A DNA stretch of 64,000 nt from Thermococcus sp. M36 (GCF_012027355.1 NZ_SNUH01000001.1:186001-250000), one strand, 5' to 3'. Counted from the first letter of the stretch, positions 9,078 through 17,916 are shown. A program made the numbers and translations. Notes: a model not told the origin generated them from the letters alone.

Positions 9078-10856
9078 ATGGTGGAAATAATAGACACAAC
9101 CTTTAGGGACGCCCACCAGTCTCTCATAGCGACCCGGCTGACGACAGAGGACATGCTGGCGATAGCGGAAAAGATGGACAGGATCGGGTTCTACTCGATG
9201 GAGGTCTGGGGAGGGGCAACCTTCGACGTCTGCATCCGCTACCTCAGGGAAGACCCCTGGGAGAGGCTCAAGCTTTTGAAGGAGCATATAAGGAAAACAA
9301 AGCTCCAGATGCTGCTGAGGGGCCAGAACGTCGTCGGATACAGGCACTACCCCGACGACGTGGTTGAAAAGTTCGTCGAGCTCGCCCACAGGAACGGGAT
9401 AGACATCTTCCGCGTCTTCGACGCTTTGAACGACGTCAGGAACATGGAGGTGGCCATAAGGAAGGCCAAGGAAGTCGGCGCCGAGGTTCAGGGCTCGATA
9501 GTCTACACCACCGGCAGGATCTTCACCAGGGAGTACTACATGGGGAAGGTCGAGGAGCTTCTGGCACTCGACGTTGACGTGATAACCATCAAGGACATGG
9601 CGGCGCTCCTGACCCCGGAGGAGGCGTACAACCTCGTGAGGGACATAAAGGAGACCTACGGCGTGCCCGTAAACGTCCACACCCATTCGGCAACGGGCAT
9701 GGCTGTTGCGACGTACCTCAAGGCCGTTGAAGCCGGGGCCGACTACATAGACACTGCGATAAGCCCTCTCGCCTTCGGGACGGCACAGCCGGGGATACAG
9801 ACGGTATGGCACGCGCTTCCAGGGGACAAAAGCCCCCGCCTGGACAGGGAGCTCGTCCACGAGGTATCGCGCTACCTGAAGAGGCTCCTGGACGAGAAGT
9901 ATTCGGGCATGCTCCACAAAGAGGCTCTGATGGTGAACCCATACATCCTCAAATACCAGGTTCCAGGGGGAATGTTCTCGAACATGATCAGCCAGCTCAA
10001 GGAGATGAGGGCCCTGGACAGGCTCGACGAGATACTTGAAGAGATACCGCGCGTCAGGGAAGATCTCGGCTGGCCGCCGCTCGTCACCCCAACGAGCCAG
10101 ATAGTCGGTACACAGGCGGTGCTCAACGTCCTCTTTGGGAGGTACGAGAGGATAACCGAGGAGGTCAAGAACTACATCAGGGGGCTCTACGGAAGGCCGC
10201 CCGCGGAGATAAACCCGGAGCTGAAGAGGAAGGTTCTCGGGGACGAGGAGCCGATAACGGTGAGGCCAGGGGAACTTCTTGAACCGGCGCTTGAGCGGTG
10301 CAGGCGGGAGCTTGAGGGGCTCGGCTACCTTGAGAAGGAAGAGGACGTCCTCACCTACTGCCTCTTCCCGCAGATCGCAAAGGAGTTCTTTGAGGCCAGA
10401 AAGGCCGGAAGGAAGGCCCCGAAGATGCCGCCCTCGGTTCAGAAGTTCAAGCTTTACGTTAACGGCGTAGAGTTCGAGGTCGGTGTAGAGGGCATTGACC
10501 TGAGTGCGCTGAAGTACCTGCCCCAGATAGCGGGCGCCGGCCCAGCAGCTACCGCCCCGGTTCAGGTTTCTGCCCCAAGTGCTCCTGCAGTTCCTGCTCC
10601 AGCTCCGGCTCCGGCCGCGCCGGCAACCCCTGCGCCGGCGGGAGAAGGGGCCGTTACAGCCCCAATGCCCGGCAAAATCCTCAAAATCCTCGTCAAAGAA
10701 GGCGAGAACGTCAAAACCGGACAGGGACTCCTAATCCTCGAAGCAATGAAAATGGAGAACGAGATACCAGCACCAAAGGACGGAGTCGTAAAGAAAATCC
10801 TAGTCAAAGAAGGCGACACCGTAGACACCGGACAAACACTAATAGAGCTAGGATGA
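9078..10856 (+). CDS. biotin-dependent carboxytransferase (oxaloacetate decarboxylase alpha / PycB-like)
   Basis: 592 residues in three parts: a carboxyltransferase TIM barrel (DTTFRDAHQS near the N-terminus, FRVFDALND, VITIKDMA with the metal-site Lys, VHTHSATGMA with metal-binding His), a middle conserved carboxylase region, a Pro/Ala-rich linker (about 490-525), and a C-terminal biotinyl domain with EAMKMEN (biotinyl Lys about 558). It would move carboxylate between oxaloacetate or pyruvate and biotin. No biotin carboxylase or membrane decarboxylase subunit is nearby, so direction and partners are open. The ATG at 9078 has GGTGAT four bases before it. The last 60 codons use noticeably more A-ending codons than the rest. 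Confidence 0.88.
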   Translation: MVEIIDTTFRDAHQSLIATRLTTEDMLAIAEKMDRIGFYSMEVWGGATFDVCIRYLREDPWERLKLLKEHIRKTKLQMLLRGQNVVGYRHYPDDVVEKFVELAHRNGIDIFRVFDALNDVRNMEVAIRKAKEVGAEVQGSIVYTTGRIFTREYYMGKVEELLALDVDVITIKDMAALLTPEEAYNLVRDIKETYGVPVNVHTHSATGMAVATYLKAVEAGADYIDTAISPLAFGTAQPGIQTVWHALPGDKSPRLDRELVHEVSRYLKRLLDEKYSGMLHKEALMVNPYILKYQVPGGMFSNMISQLKEMRALDRLDEILEEIPRVREDLGWPPLVTPTSQIVGTQAVLNVLFGRYERITEEVKNYIRGLYGRPPAEINPELKRKVLGDEEPITVRPGELLEPALERCRRELEGLGYLEKEEDVLTYCLFPQIAKEFFEARKAGRKAPKMPPSVQKFKLYVNGVEFEVGVEGIDLSALKYLPQIAGAGPAATAPVQVSAPSAPAVPAPAPAPAAPATPAPAGEGAVTAPMPGKILKILVKEGENVKTGQGLLILEAMKMENEIPAPKDGVVKKILVKEGDTVDTGQTLIELG

Positions 10857-11033
10857 ATCGGCCCCCTGCGGCCTCCTTTCATAATTTTGTTAAGTGTATA
10901 TGTTTTGATTCTGCACGGAACGGTTCCATTTCAACTTTAAGTTAAAAAACGAAATACATTCAGTTTTTTGCCGAAAAGCATTTATATGAACACAAGTCTA
11001 CATTAGCCCGAAGACTTGCATGGAGGTGCAACC
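10857..11033. promoter_or_regulatory. intergenic region with the cstA operon promoter
   Basis: A 177-base AT-rich gap. A TATA box reading GCATTTATATG lies at about 10978-10988, and GGAGGTG (11022-11028) precedes the cstA ATG. I see no other gene in it; the GC-rich start (GGCCCCCTGCGGCC) may form a weak hairpin after the carboxytransferase. Confidence 0.6.
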
Positions 11034-12734
11034 ATGAACTCCGCTGTAATAATCCTTATGGCGGCGGCGATCTACGTGGGGCTCTACTTCACCTACGGCA
11101 GGGGCCTCCAGAACAAGGTCGTGAAGGCGGACCCAAACAGGCCAACGCCCGCCCACAGGCTCTACGACGGCGTTGACTACGTCCCGGCACACCCGCTCGT
11201 TCTCTACGGACACCACTTTGCATCCATAGCCGGTGCAGGGCCCATAGTCGGTCCGGCGGTCGCAATGGCCTGGGGATGGCTTCCAGGGCTTCTGTGGGTC
11301 TGGTTCGGAAACGTCTTCATCGGTGCAGTCCACGACTACCTTGCGCTGATGTCCTCGATTCGCTACGATGGAAAGTCCGTCCAGTGGATAGCAGGAAAGC
11401 TGATGAGCAGGAGGACGAGCATGGCCTTCGAGCTCTACGTCTGGTTCGCGCTGGTGCTGGTCATAGCGGCCTTCGCGGCGGTCATAGCGGGCATATTCGT
11501 GAACACTCCAGAGGCGGCGACGGCATCCCTGCTCTTCCTCGGCGTCGCGGTGATCCTCGGGTGGCTCCTCTACAAGGTGCAGATTGACTTCAAGCTCGGA
11601 ACCATAATCGGCCTGGTACTGCTCGTCCTCGCGATATGGATCGGCTTCCAGTACCCGATAGTCGCCAGCAAGCAGACATGGTACATCGTCCTCGGACTCT
11701 ACGTCATAGTCGCCTCATCACTGCCCGTGTGGGTGCTGCTGCAGCCGAGGGACTACCTCAACGCGTACATCCTCTGGTTCGGCCTCATCCTCGGCGGCCT
11801 CGCGTTCATAGTCGTCGGTATTAAGGGGGCGGGAACCTTCACAGCACCGGCCTTCACCACCTGGTCGGCGAACGTCGTTGGAGGCAAGCCCTCACCGTTC
11901 TGGCCCACGATCCCCCTCGTTATCGCGTGCGGTGCCCTGAGCGGTTTCCACTCGATCGTCGGGTCGGGCACGACCAGCAAACAGCTTGACAGCGAGCTCC
12001 ACGGCCTCATGGTGGGCTACGGCGGAATGTTCACCGAGGGCCTCCTCTCCACCATAGTCATAGCCTCAATAGCCATATACGGCCTGCAGGTCTTCCAGAG
12101 CCTGAACATCCCGGTCGACTACAACAACTGGGGCTCACAGTACGCCATCCAGGTGGTTCAGCACGGGATAAAGGTCGGCATCTTCTCCAATAGCTACGCC
12201 TACGGCCTGCAGGACGCCTTTGGAATACCCTTCAAGACGGGCGCGATCTTCGCCAGCCTCTGGGTCTCAGCGTTCGCCCTGACGACCCTCGACACCGCCA
12301 CCAGGCTTGGAAGGTTCGCCTGGCAGGAGATCATGGAGATGGTGCACGGGCCAGAGGTGCTCAAGAACAAGTGGGTCGCGTCCATAATCATCGCAGTCTT
12401 CGGCGTTTACCTCGCGTGGGGAGGGAGCTGGCTCATCATATGGCCCGCCTTCAGCGGCATGAACCAGATGCTCGCCAGCATAGCCATGATGACAGCCTCG
12501 CTCTGGGTGGCCAAGATTCAGAGGCCATCTGGAGCATGGAAGTGGGCAGTGGTCATTCCGGCACTGTTCCTGTGGATAACAGTGACCGCCGCCCTGGCAT
12601 GGTTCCTGGTGGTCATAAGGCCCGGCTTCTGGGTCAGCCTCATCACAGTCGTTGGCCTGCTCCTCAACGTCCTGCTGGTCTTCGACTGGTACACCGCATG
12701 GAAGAAGCCGGCCGGAGAGTACGCGGCCGCATGA
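11034..12734 (+). CDS. cstA: carbon starvation protein CstA family transporter
   Basis: 566 residues, almost entirely transmembrane helices (about 15-16). Family features include the N-terminal LYDGVDYVPAHPLVLYGHHFASIAGAGPIVGPA block and later GALSGFHSIVGSGTTSKQL and LDTATRLGRF. In bacteria CstA proteins import peptides or pyruvate when carbon is scarce. The start is fixed by GGAGGTG ahead of ATG 11034. It heads an apparent operon with two small paralogous proteins, an ArsA-type ATPase, a MIP18-like protein and a membrane-anchored protein; spacing is short or overlapping throughout. The usual bacterial small partner YbdD is not visible, but the small downstream genes occupy that place. Confidence 0.92.
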   Translation: MNSAVIILMAAAIYVGLYFTYGRGLQNKVVKADPNRPTPAHRLYDGVDYVPAHPLVLYGHHFASIAGAGPIVGPAVAMAWGWLPGLLWVWFGNVFIGAVHDYLALMSSIRYDGKSVQWIAGKLMSRRTSMAFELYVWFALVLVIAAFAAVIAGIFVNTPEAATASLLFLGVAVILGWLLYKVQIDFKLGTIIGLVLLVLAIWIGFQYPIVASKQTWYIVLGLYVIVASSLPVWVLLQPRDYLNAYILWFGLILGGLAFIVVGIKGAGTFTAPAFTTWSANVVGGKPSPFWPTIPLVIACGALSGFHSIVGSGTTSKQLDSELHGLMVGYGGMFTEGLLSTIVIASIAIYGLQVFQSLNIPVDYNNWGSQYAIQVVQHGIKVGIFSNSYAYGLQDAFGIPFKTGAIFASLWVSAFALTTLDTATRLGRFAWQEIMEMVHGPEVLKNKWVASIIIAVFGVYLAWGGSWLIIWPAFSGMNQMLASIAMMTASLWVAKIQRPSGAWKWAVVIPALFLWITVTAALAWFLVVIRPGFWVSLITVVGLLLNVLLVFDWYTAWKKPAGEYAAA

Positions 12735-12772
12735 ACCCTTTCATTTTTTATTCAATTCACGGAGGCATGGAG

Positions 12773-13054
12773 TTGAAGGCGAAAAGGCTTCTCTGGTGGG
12801 CATCCCTCCCGTTCAGGGTTCTGCTGGAGTTCCACAGGGGTTTTGAGCTCTACTACCTCCAGGGGCTCCAGTGGGAAGAGGAGGAGCTGGAAAACGTGTT
12901 CGCATTGCTCCTTTTCGGGAGCTATATCGGCCTCCCACACCCGCCCAGCGAGCTCACATACCGCCTACTGCCCCATGTGCTGAGGGAGATACACGTCATG
13001 CAGGCTAAAAGCACGGGAAAGGCCGGCGTCAAGGCCGGGTGGATAGGAGTTTAG
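12773..13054 (+). CDS. small hypothetical protein, paralogue of the next gene
   Basis: Not recognised. With a TTG start at 12773, seven bases after GGAGG, the product has 93 residues, exactly the length of its downstream paralogue. The two share ELENVFAL followed by G(S/A)xxG(L/I)PxPPxxLxxRLxPHxxREIxVM. An ATG at 12767 lies only one base from GGAGG, and an ATG at 12731 overlaps the cstA stop (ATGA); both remain possible. The N-terminus (LLWWASLPFRVLLEF) is amphipathic or membrane-touching. The context between a CstA transporter and an ArsA ATPase suggests an accessory role, but no function can be assigned. Confidence 0.7.
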   Translation: MKAKRLLWWASLPFRVLLEFHRGFELYYLQGLQWEEEELENVFALLLFGSYIGLPHPPSELTYRLLPHVLREIHVMQAKSTGKAGVKAGWIGV

Positions 13055-13065
13055 GAGGTTGGGCC

Positions 13066-13347
13066 ATGCCAAAGAGGATCATCACCGACGTTAAAGCGTT
13101 CCTTGAAGGGTTCATGGGGGCGTTCAGACAGCAGTCCACGGAATACATCGAATTCGAGCTCAGGGAGCTGGAAAACGTGTTCGCCCTCGTCCTGATGGGG
13201 GCCTTTGTCGGGATACCCTCCCCCCCGACGACCCTGGTCATCAGGCTGATGCCTCACATGGTGAGGGAGATAAAGGTGATGCACCAGAGGGCGGTTGACC
13301 TGGACGACGTCTTCGCCGAGGTGGCGGGGATGTTCGACATAGACTGA
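13066..13347 (+). CDS. small hypothetical protein, paralogue of the preceding gene
   Basis: A 93-residue protein starting MPKRIITDVKAF, with the shared core ELENVFALVLMGAFVGIPSPP and PHMVREIKVMHQRA. It differs from its paralogue mainly at both ends and carries an acidic C-terminus (DLDDVFAEVAGMFDID). The ATG follows GGAGGT with a six-base spacer, and the stop lies 10 bases before the ArsA GTG, so the genes are translationally linked. The core looks like two or three helices with a Pro-containing turn. I do not recognise the family. Confidence 0.75.
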   Translation: MPKRIITDVKAFLEGFMGAFRQQSTEYIEFELRELENVFALVLMGAFVGIPSPPTTLVIRLMPHMVREIKVMHQRAVDLDDVFAEVAGMFDID

Positions 13348-13357
13348 GGTGGTGGCC

Positions 13358-14362
13358 GTGAGGGAGTACCTTCTGCCGTCCGAAGGGTTCAGAACCGTGT
13401 TCGTGATAGGTAAGGGCGGTGTCGGCAAGACCACGACCAGCGCCGCCATCGCGGTTGCGCTCGCGAGAAGGGGATACAGGACGCTCATAGTGTCCCTCGA
13501 TCCGGCGCACAACCTCGGGGACGTGTTCATGGTGAAGCTCAAGGACAGGCCGAAAAAGCTCACCGAGAACCTCTACGCGAGCGAACTGGACATGGAGAAG
13601 CTCATAAAGAGCTACCTGAAGCACCTGGAAAAGAACCTGAAGCACATGTACCGCTACCTGACAGTGATAAACCTTGAGAAGTACTTCGAAGTCCTGAGCT
13701 TCTCACCGGGCATAGAGGAATACGCAACGCTCGAAGCGGTGAGGGAGATACTGGCCGGCGGTGATGAGTGGGACGTCATAGTGTTCGACACGCCGCCGAC
13801 GGGACTGACGCTCAGGGTTCTGGCGCTGCCGAGGATATCTCTCCTCTGGGCGGACAAGCTGATAGAGATAAGGAGGAAGATACTTGAACGCAGGAGGGCG
13901 ATAGCCAGGATACAGGGGGAGCAGAAGTTCGTGGTGGACGGGGAGGAGTTCACACTCCCAAAGGAAGAGGAGGAAGACGCGGTCATGAAGGAGCTGAGGG
14001 CCTACCGCTCGGAGGTGGAGTTCGTTGAGAGTGTGATAACTGATCCAAGAAAAACCAGCGTCGTGGCAGTGATGAACCCGGAAATGCTCCCACTCTACGA
14101 GACAGAGAGGGCATACGAGAGTCTAAAAAAGTTCAGGGTGCCTTTTAATCTGATAGTCGTTAACAAGGTCATAACACTGGACAGGGAAATACCAGAGATA
14201 AGGGTCAAGCTTGAGGCCCAGGAAAGGGTTCTGGCAGAAATAGAGAAGAAGTTTAATGGAGTGGATGTCGTCAGGATCCCCATGTTCGCGGAGGAACCAC
14301 GGGGCCTTGAATGGCTTGAGAAGCTCGGAGGCATGGTGGTTGAGGGCAGAGGGCGTTCTTGA
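13358..14362 (+). CDS. ArsA/Get3-family anion-transporter-like ATPase
   Basis: 334 residues with the deviant Walker A GKGGVGKTT near residue 17, the switch I SLDPAHNLGD, the Walker B-like VIVFDTPPTGLTLR, and INKV-type nucleotide-base contacts (LIVVNKV). The family includes bacterial arsenite pump ATPases and the eukaryotic/archaeal Get3 ATPase that delivers tail-anchored membrane proteins; with a single P-loop domain this resembles Get3-like archaeal members. The GTG at 13358 follows GAGGTGGTG with a three-base gap. Two closer GTGs (13349, 13352) overlap that site. The downstream gene begins inside its 3' end. Confidence 0.88.
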   Translation: MREYLLPSEGFRTVFVIGKGGVGKTTTSAAIAVALARRGYRTLIVSLDPAHNLGDVFMVKLKDRPKKLTENLYASELDMEKLIKSYLKHLEKNLKHMYRYLTVINLEKYFEVLSFSPGIEEYATLEAVREILAGGDEWDVIVFDTPPTGLTLRVLALPRISLLWADKLIEIRRKILERRRAIARIQGEQKFVVDGEEFTLPKEEEEDAVMKELRAYRSEVEFVESVITDPRKTSVVAVMNPEMLPLYETERAYESLKKFRVPFNLIVVNKVITLDREIPEIRVKLEAQERVLAEIEKKFNGVDVVRIPMFAEEPRGLEWLEKLGGMVVEGRGRS

Positions 14363-14633
14363 GCTCCTCAGGGATGTGAAAAACCCGTTTACCGGGATGA
14401 GCATAGTAGACGAAGGGCTGGTAACCCGCGTGGTCGTTGATGGTGAAAAAACGGTGGTGTACGTGGCCTTCGCCAGACACACCCCGCCCCACCCTTTCGC
14501 AATGGCCCTCATCTGGCCGCTCCAGGCCAAAATCATCCGGGAGATGGTAAAGGTTTTAGGGGGCAGGCTGGGATACTTTGAGATAGTGGACGACATGACG
14601 CTCCAAAGGTACTATCCGGTTGAGGAGGTCTAA
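14340..14633 (+). CDS. MIP18/DUF59-family iron-sulfur assembly-like protein
   Basis: 97 residues with the MIP18 (DUF59) pattern: LELLRDVKNPFTGMSIVDEGLV at the N-terminus, where D-x-x-N-P-x-T-x-x-S-I-V is the variant of the usual DPE-motif. In this family bacterial SufT and archaeal relatives help mature Fe-S proteins, often next to Mrp/ArsA-type ATPases. TTG at 14340 is chosen because GGAGG (14328-14332) lies seven bases upstream and it gives MRAEGVLELL; the gene then overlaps the ArsA stop by 23 bases. The conserved Cys of some members is absent. The role with CstA is unknown. Confidence 0.75.
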   Translation: MRAEGVLELLRDVKNPFTGMSIVDEGLVTRVVVDGEKTVVYVAFARHTPPHPFAMALIWPLQAKIIREMVKVLGGRLGYFEIVDDMTLQRYYPVEEV

Positions 14634-14635
14634 TC

Positions 14636-15292
14636 ATGGAGATAACATCCGGGTTTATACTTGCCATTATGGTTCTGGCGGCCGTCTCGTCCATACAGTT
14701 CTTCAAGGGCAGAAAACTCAACCTTCAGATAATGCAGCACTACCTGCGCTCCATTGAAGATGTGGTGAAGCCTGAGGACAAGGAGTACGTCTGGCTCGGA
14801 GGATACATAGGTTTCAGGGCATACTACCGGGTCAACAGGGACAACGTTAAGAAGTTCGAGTACACGCTCACGCTCCTCCCGAGACAGAGCCTGCTTTACT
14901 TCCCGATAGCCCTGCTCACAAGCAGGCACGACAAACTCTACATAGTCGTCAAACCGCAATCCCAGATAAAGCGTGAGGCCCACCTCATCCAGAAGGGGTA
15001 CTACAGAATAAAGCCCAGGATAGAGAACGAGGAATTCTTGAAGAGGGAGACCGTTGTGATAGGAAACAGGGAGTACGAGGCGCTATACGAAAAGAGGCGC
15101 GATGTTGAGCTCCTGAAGTACCTAGTGGAGTCCCTATCAAAGCCGGGGAACATCAAGCACGTCTCCCTCACACCGAGCACCAACGTCTTCTATGTCCTCA
15201 TGAAGCCCGAGCCGGACACCATAGAGGACGACGTCAGGAAAATCCTCAGTTTTGCAAACAAAAAGCTGAAAACAGGGCCGTTCTCTTCGTGA
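14636..15292 (+). CDS. N-terminally membrane-anchored hypothetical protein
   Basis: 218 residues. One hydrophobic helix (FILAIMVLAAVSSIQFF, residues 7-23) is followed by Lys/Arg, then a soluble alpha/beta-looking domain rich in Arg, Lys and Tyr, with a short hydrophobic stretch LLYFPIALL near residue 85. This predicts a membrane-tethered cytoplasmic domain. The ATG follows GAGGAGGTCTAATC, which includes the stop of the preceding gene, so it closes the CstA-ArsA operon. I do not recognise the soluble domain. Confidence 0.75.
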   Translation: MEITSGFILAIMVLAAVSSIQFFKGRKLNLQIMQHYLRSIEDVVKPEDKEYVWLGGYIGFRAYYRVNRDNVKKFEYTLTLLPRQSLLYFPIALLTSRHDKLYIVVKPQSQIKREAHLIQKGYYRIKPRIENEEFLKRETVVIGNREYEALYEKRRDVELLKYLVESLSKPGNIKHVSLTPSTNVFYVLMKPEPDTIEDDVRKILSFANKKLKTGPFSS

Positions 15293-15329
15293 CAGCATCC
15301 CCTGTTTTTTCACCACAATTCTTTTATCG

Positions 15330-15462
15330 GTGGAACATCAAGTTATAGTACAACCTCCGCCCGTCCGATGCCCTCCACGTGGCGGTTATTCAGAACAACG
15401 GCCTTCAGGCCGTCGTAAGTGAGGAGGGGGTTTTGACAGACTCCCCCAAGCTCCTGTGGCTG
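15330..15462. repeat. structured non-coding segment, possible orphan IS200/IS605-type end
   Basis: Within this 181-base gap a perfect hairpin ACGGCC-TTCA-GGCCGT (about 15400-15415) is followed by CGTAAGTGAGG and then a second stem, GGGGG...CCCCC, around 15426-15447. The order hairpin, GTGAGG, short tail resembles the right end of IS200/IS605 elements that carry tnpB, but no transposase or tnpB gene is present here. It could equally be a structured RNA or a leader for the downstream lipase gene, whose Shine-Dalgarno GGAGGTG follows directly. Confidence 0.35.
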
Positions 15463-15473
15463 GAGGTGTGAAT

Positions 15474-16256
15474 ATGGAGATTTACAAAGCCAAATTCGGC
15501 ACACCAGAACGCGGCTGGGTCATTCTTGTCCACGGCCTCGGCGAGCACAGCGGGAGGTATGAAAAGCTCATTTCGATGCTCACCGATGCTGGCTTTGCCG
15601 TCTATGCCTTCGACTGGCCCGGCCACGGGAAAAGTCCCGGCAAGAGGGGACATGCAAGCATAGAGCAGGCCATGGAAATAATTGATTCAATAATCGAAGA
15701 AATCGGTGAGAGCCCCTTCATATTCGGCCACAGCCTCGGCGGGCTGGCGGTAATAAGGTACGCCGAGACGAGGCCCGAAAAGATAAGGGGCGTCGTGGCC
15801 TCCTCCCCCGCACTCGCTAGGAGTCCAAAAACGCCAGCCTTCATGGTGGCCCTTGCAAAGTTCCTCGGCAGGGTTGCGTTCGGGGTGACCCTCTCCAACG
15901 GGCTAGACCCGAACCTGCTTTCAAGGAACAGGGACGCTGTAAAGCGCTACATAGATGACCCCCTGGTTCACGACAGGATTTCAGCAGGTCTAGGAAAGAG
16001 CGTCTTCGAGAACATGGAGAGGGCGCATGAAGATGCGGAAAAGATAACGGTTCCAGTCCTGCTGCTTATCGGAACGGCAGACATAATAACTCCCCCCGAG
16101 GGCGCCCGTAAGCTCTTTGGAAAGCTCAAGGTTGGGGACAAGACGCTGAGGGAGTTCGAGGGGGCGTACCACGAGATCTTCGAAGACCCCGAATGGGGCG
16201 AGGAGTTCCACAGAACCATAGTGGGGTGGCTCGTGGAGCACTCCAGGGAGGGTTAA
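15474..16256 (+). CDS. alpha/beta hydrolase, lysophospholipase / monoacylglycerol lipase type
   Basis: 260 residues with a textbook hydrolase fold: oxyanion region HGLGEHSGRY, nucleophile elbow GHSLGG (Ser about residue 87), catalytic Asp in LIGTADIITPP and His in GAYHEIFEDP near the C-terminus. It probably hydrolyses monoacylglycerols or lysophospholipid-like esters; there is no signal peptide, so it acts in the cytoplasm. The ATG at 15474 has GGAGGTG at the right distance. The next gene starts two bases after its stop, implying an operon. Confidence 0.9.
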   Translation: MEIYKAKFGTPERGWVILVHGLGEHSGRYEKLISMLTDAGFAVYAFDWPGHGKSPGKRGHASIEQAMEIIDSIIEEIGESPFIFGHSLGGLAVIRYAETRPEKIRGVVASSPALARSPKTPAFMVALAKFLGRVAFGVTLSNGLDPNLLSRNRDAVKRYIDDPLVHDRISAGLGKSVFENMERAHEDAEKITVPVLLLIGTADIITPPEGARKLFGKLKVGDKTLREFEGAYHEIFEDPEWGEEFHRTIVGWLVEHSREG

Positions 16257-16257
16257 A

Positions 16258-16904
16258 ATGGGGCCCAGCACCAGGGGGGAGCGCCTTTTCCATTTCGCCG
16301 GTCTGATACCCGTGCTCACGGTCCCCTGGCTCGGGACGACGTGGATCATCTTCACCGTTCTTGCCCTAATCCACCGGTTCCGGGAAAAGTCCAGGCCCTC
16401 TACGGCTCCCGCGGAAGCAGCTTCGCAAAGTACCTGGCTGTTGGAATGGCCTCGGCCTATCTGGTAGAGATACTGGCAGTTATAGACAACCTGAAGCGTC
16501 CTCCCGCGGAGCGGATACTCCTCCATCCCGACCCGCTGACAGACCTCTACCTGGCCTTCGCCTACTACCTGCCCTTCGTCCTCTACTGGGGCCTTGCGGT
16601 GAGGCGGTACGACTACCGCTGGTGGGAGGTCTTCCTGATAGGCGGTGCCACAGGTATTTTGATGGAGCAGATGGGGGCAGTCTTCCTCTCGTTCAACCCC
16701 CTCGCGTGGCTCTACGTCCTGCTCGTCTACGGCTCCTACAAGGCCGTTCCGGTGCTCGTCGCGGAAGACTGTCTGAACAAAATGGGAAGGGCGAACATTG
16801 GGAAGTGGAAAAAGCTCGTGCTGGGCCTGCTGATAGAGTTCCTGGCCTTTGTATCGGCGGGGGCGCTCCTGTGGATTTTCAAGGCCCTCCTGAACATTAT
16901 ATGA
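16258..16904 (+). pseudogene. membrane protein gene split by a single-base frameshift
   Basis: The first frame reads MGPSTRGERLFHFAGLIPV and continues through a membrane helix to LIHRFREK. The frame then has to slip by one base to continue as VQALYGSRGSSFAKYL and run through four or five more hydrophobic helices to ALLNII at 16904. The junction falls at an A4 run (16385-16388); one extra A would restore FREKVQALYGS and a single protein of about 215 residues. Codon use is good on both sides. It may be a recent pseudogene, a sequencing error or, less likely, programmed slippage. The family is not recognised. Its 3' end overlaps convergent purA by 8 bases. Confidence 0.7.
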
Positions 16905-17916
16905 CATCTCTCCTGTCAATGATGTGCTCGAGTTCGGGTCCGGTCTTGATGAGGGCAACGGGGACACCGACGCGCTCCTCTATTTCCTCCACGAACTTCC
17001 TCGCCCTCCTGGGCAGTTTGTCGTAGTCGGTAACTCCAAAGGCATCCTTATCGTACTTGTCGAGCATCGTCAAAGCGAGCATGGTGGCTCCGTTTATCCG
17101 GGCGGAGTAGCGGGCGAAGTCGAAGTCGAACCAGCCCACGCGGCGCCTCCTGCCGGTGACGGTTCCGTACTCGATGAGCCCCAGCCTTTCCGCTTCTGCC
17201 TCGTCCATCTCGGTTGGGAACGGGCCGGCTCCAACCCTCGTCGGGAAGCTCTTGAAGACCACTATGACGTCATCTACCCTCGTCGGACCTATTCCGACGT
17301 CACTCGCTATCGCCGAGGCGGTTGTGTCCTTGGAGGTCACGTAGGGGTAGGTTCCGTAGTAGAGGCTCAGCCCGAAGCCCTGCGTTCCCTCAACCAGGAC
17401 GAGCTTTCCGTCATCAAGGGCGTCGTTGACTTCACTGGCCACATCAGTGAGGTACGGCTCGAGTTCTTTGATGTCTTTTGCAAGCTTCGCTGTCCTCATT
17501 ACCCTGTCGGCGTTTGCCGGGCCGCACCCGCTTCCAGTGGTGCCTATCTCCCCATGGAGGTGGCTGTTGGTGCTATCCAGCTCCCTGTGTTTCCCCTCGA
17601 TTATCGCGCAGCGGTAGTCTATGCCGACCCTCCGGGCAACGTCGAAGTCCCTCAGGTGCTCAAGCTCGTGGAAGAACACACCCGGGTCAACGAGAACGCC
17701 GGCGCCGACGAGAAGCCTCGCCTCAGTCTGGATGAAGCCCGTTGGGAGCTGTCTCACCGCGTACTTTTTCCCGTTTATGAAGACGCTGTGTCCTGCGTTC
17801 GTTCCCACTCCGCCGCGCGCTATCAGGTCGGGCCTGTCCTTCAGGGCAAGGTATGCTATAACGGAACCCTTGCCCTCGTCTCCCCACTGACCACCAACAA
17901 CGATGTAGCTCGGCAT
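16897..17916 (-). CDS. purA: adenylosuccinate synthetase, short archaeal form
   Basis: 339 residues, the length typical of Thermococcales PurA and about 90 shorter than bacterial enzymes. It has the N-terminal GQWGDEGKG nucleotide motif, [10 protein letters not shown], the [14 protein letters not shown] segment, [20 protein letters not shown] and [10 protein letters not shown]. It uses GTP to join IMP and aspartate, the first step from IMP to AMP; PurB for the second step is encoded at 31251-32606. The ATG follows TAAGGAG. It is divergent from the epimerase gene. Confidence 0.96.
   Translation of the reverse strand: MPSYIVVGGQWGDEGKGSVIAYLALKDRPDLIARGGVGTNAGHSVFINGKKYAVRQLPTGFIQTEARLLVGAGVLVDPGVFFHELEHLRDFDVARRVGIDYRCAIIEGKHRELDSTNSHLHGEIGTTGSGCGPANADRVMRTAKLAKDIKELEPYLTDVASEVNDALDDGKLVLVEGTQGFGLSLYYGTYPYVTSKDTTASAIASDVGIGPTRVDDVIVVFKSFPTRVGAGPFPTEMDEAEAERLGLIEYGTVTGRRRRVGWFDFDFARYSARINGATMLALTMLDKYDKDAFGVTDYDKLPRRARKFVEEIEERVGVPVALIKTGPELEHIIDRRDVI

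Noticed and set aside
12371-12772. Long upstream extension of the first 93-residue protein
   Set aside because: It would run inside cstA in another frame; the TTG start gives equal length to the paralogue and has a proper Shine-Dalgarno.
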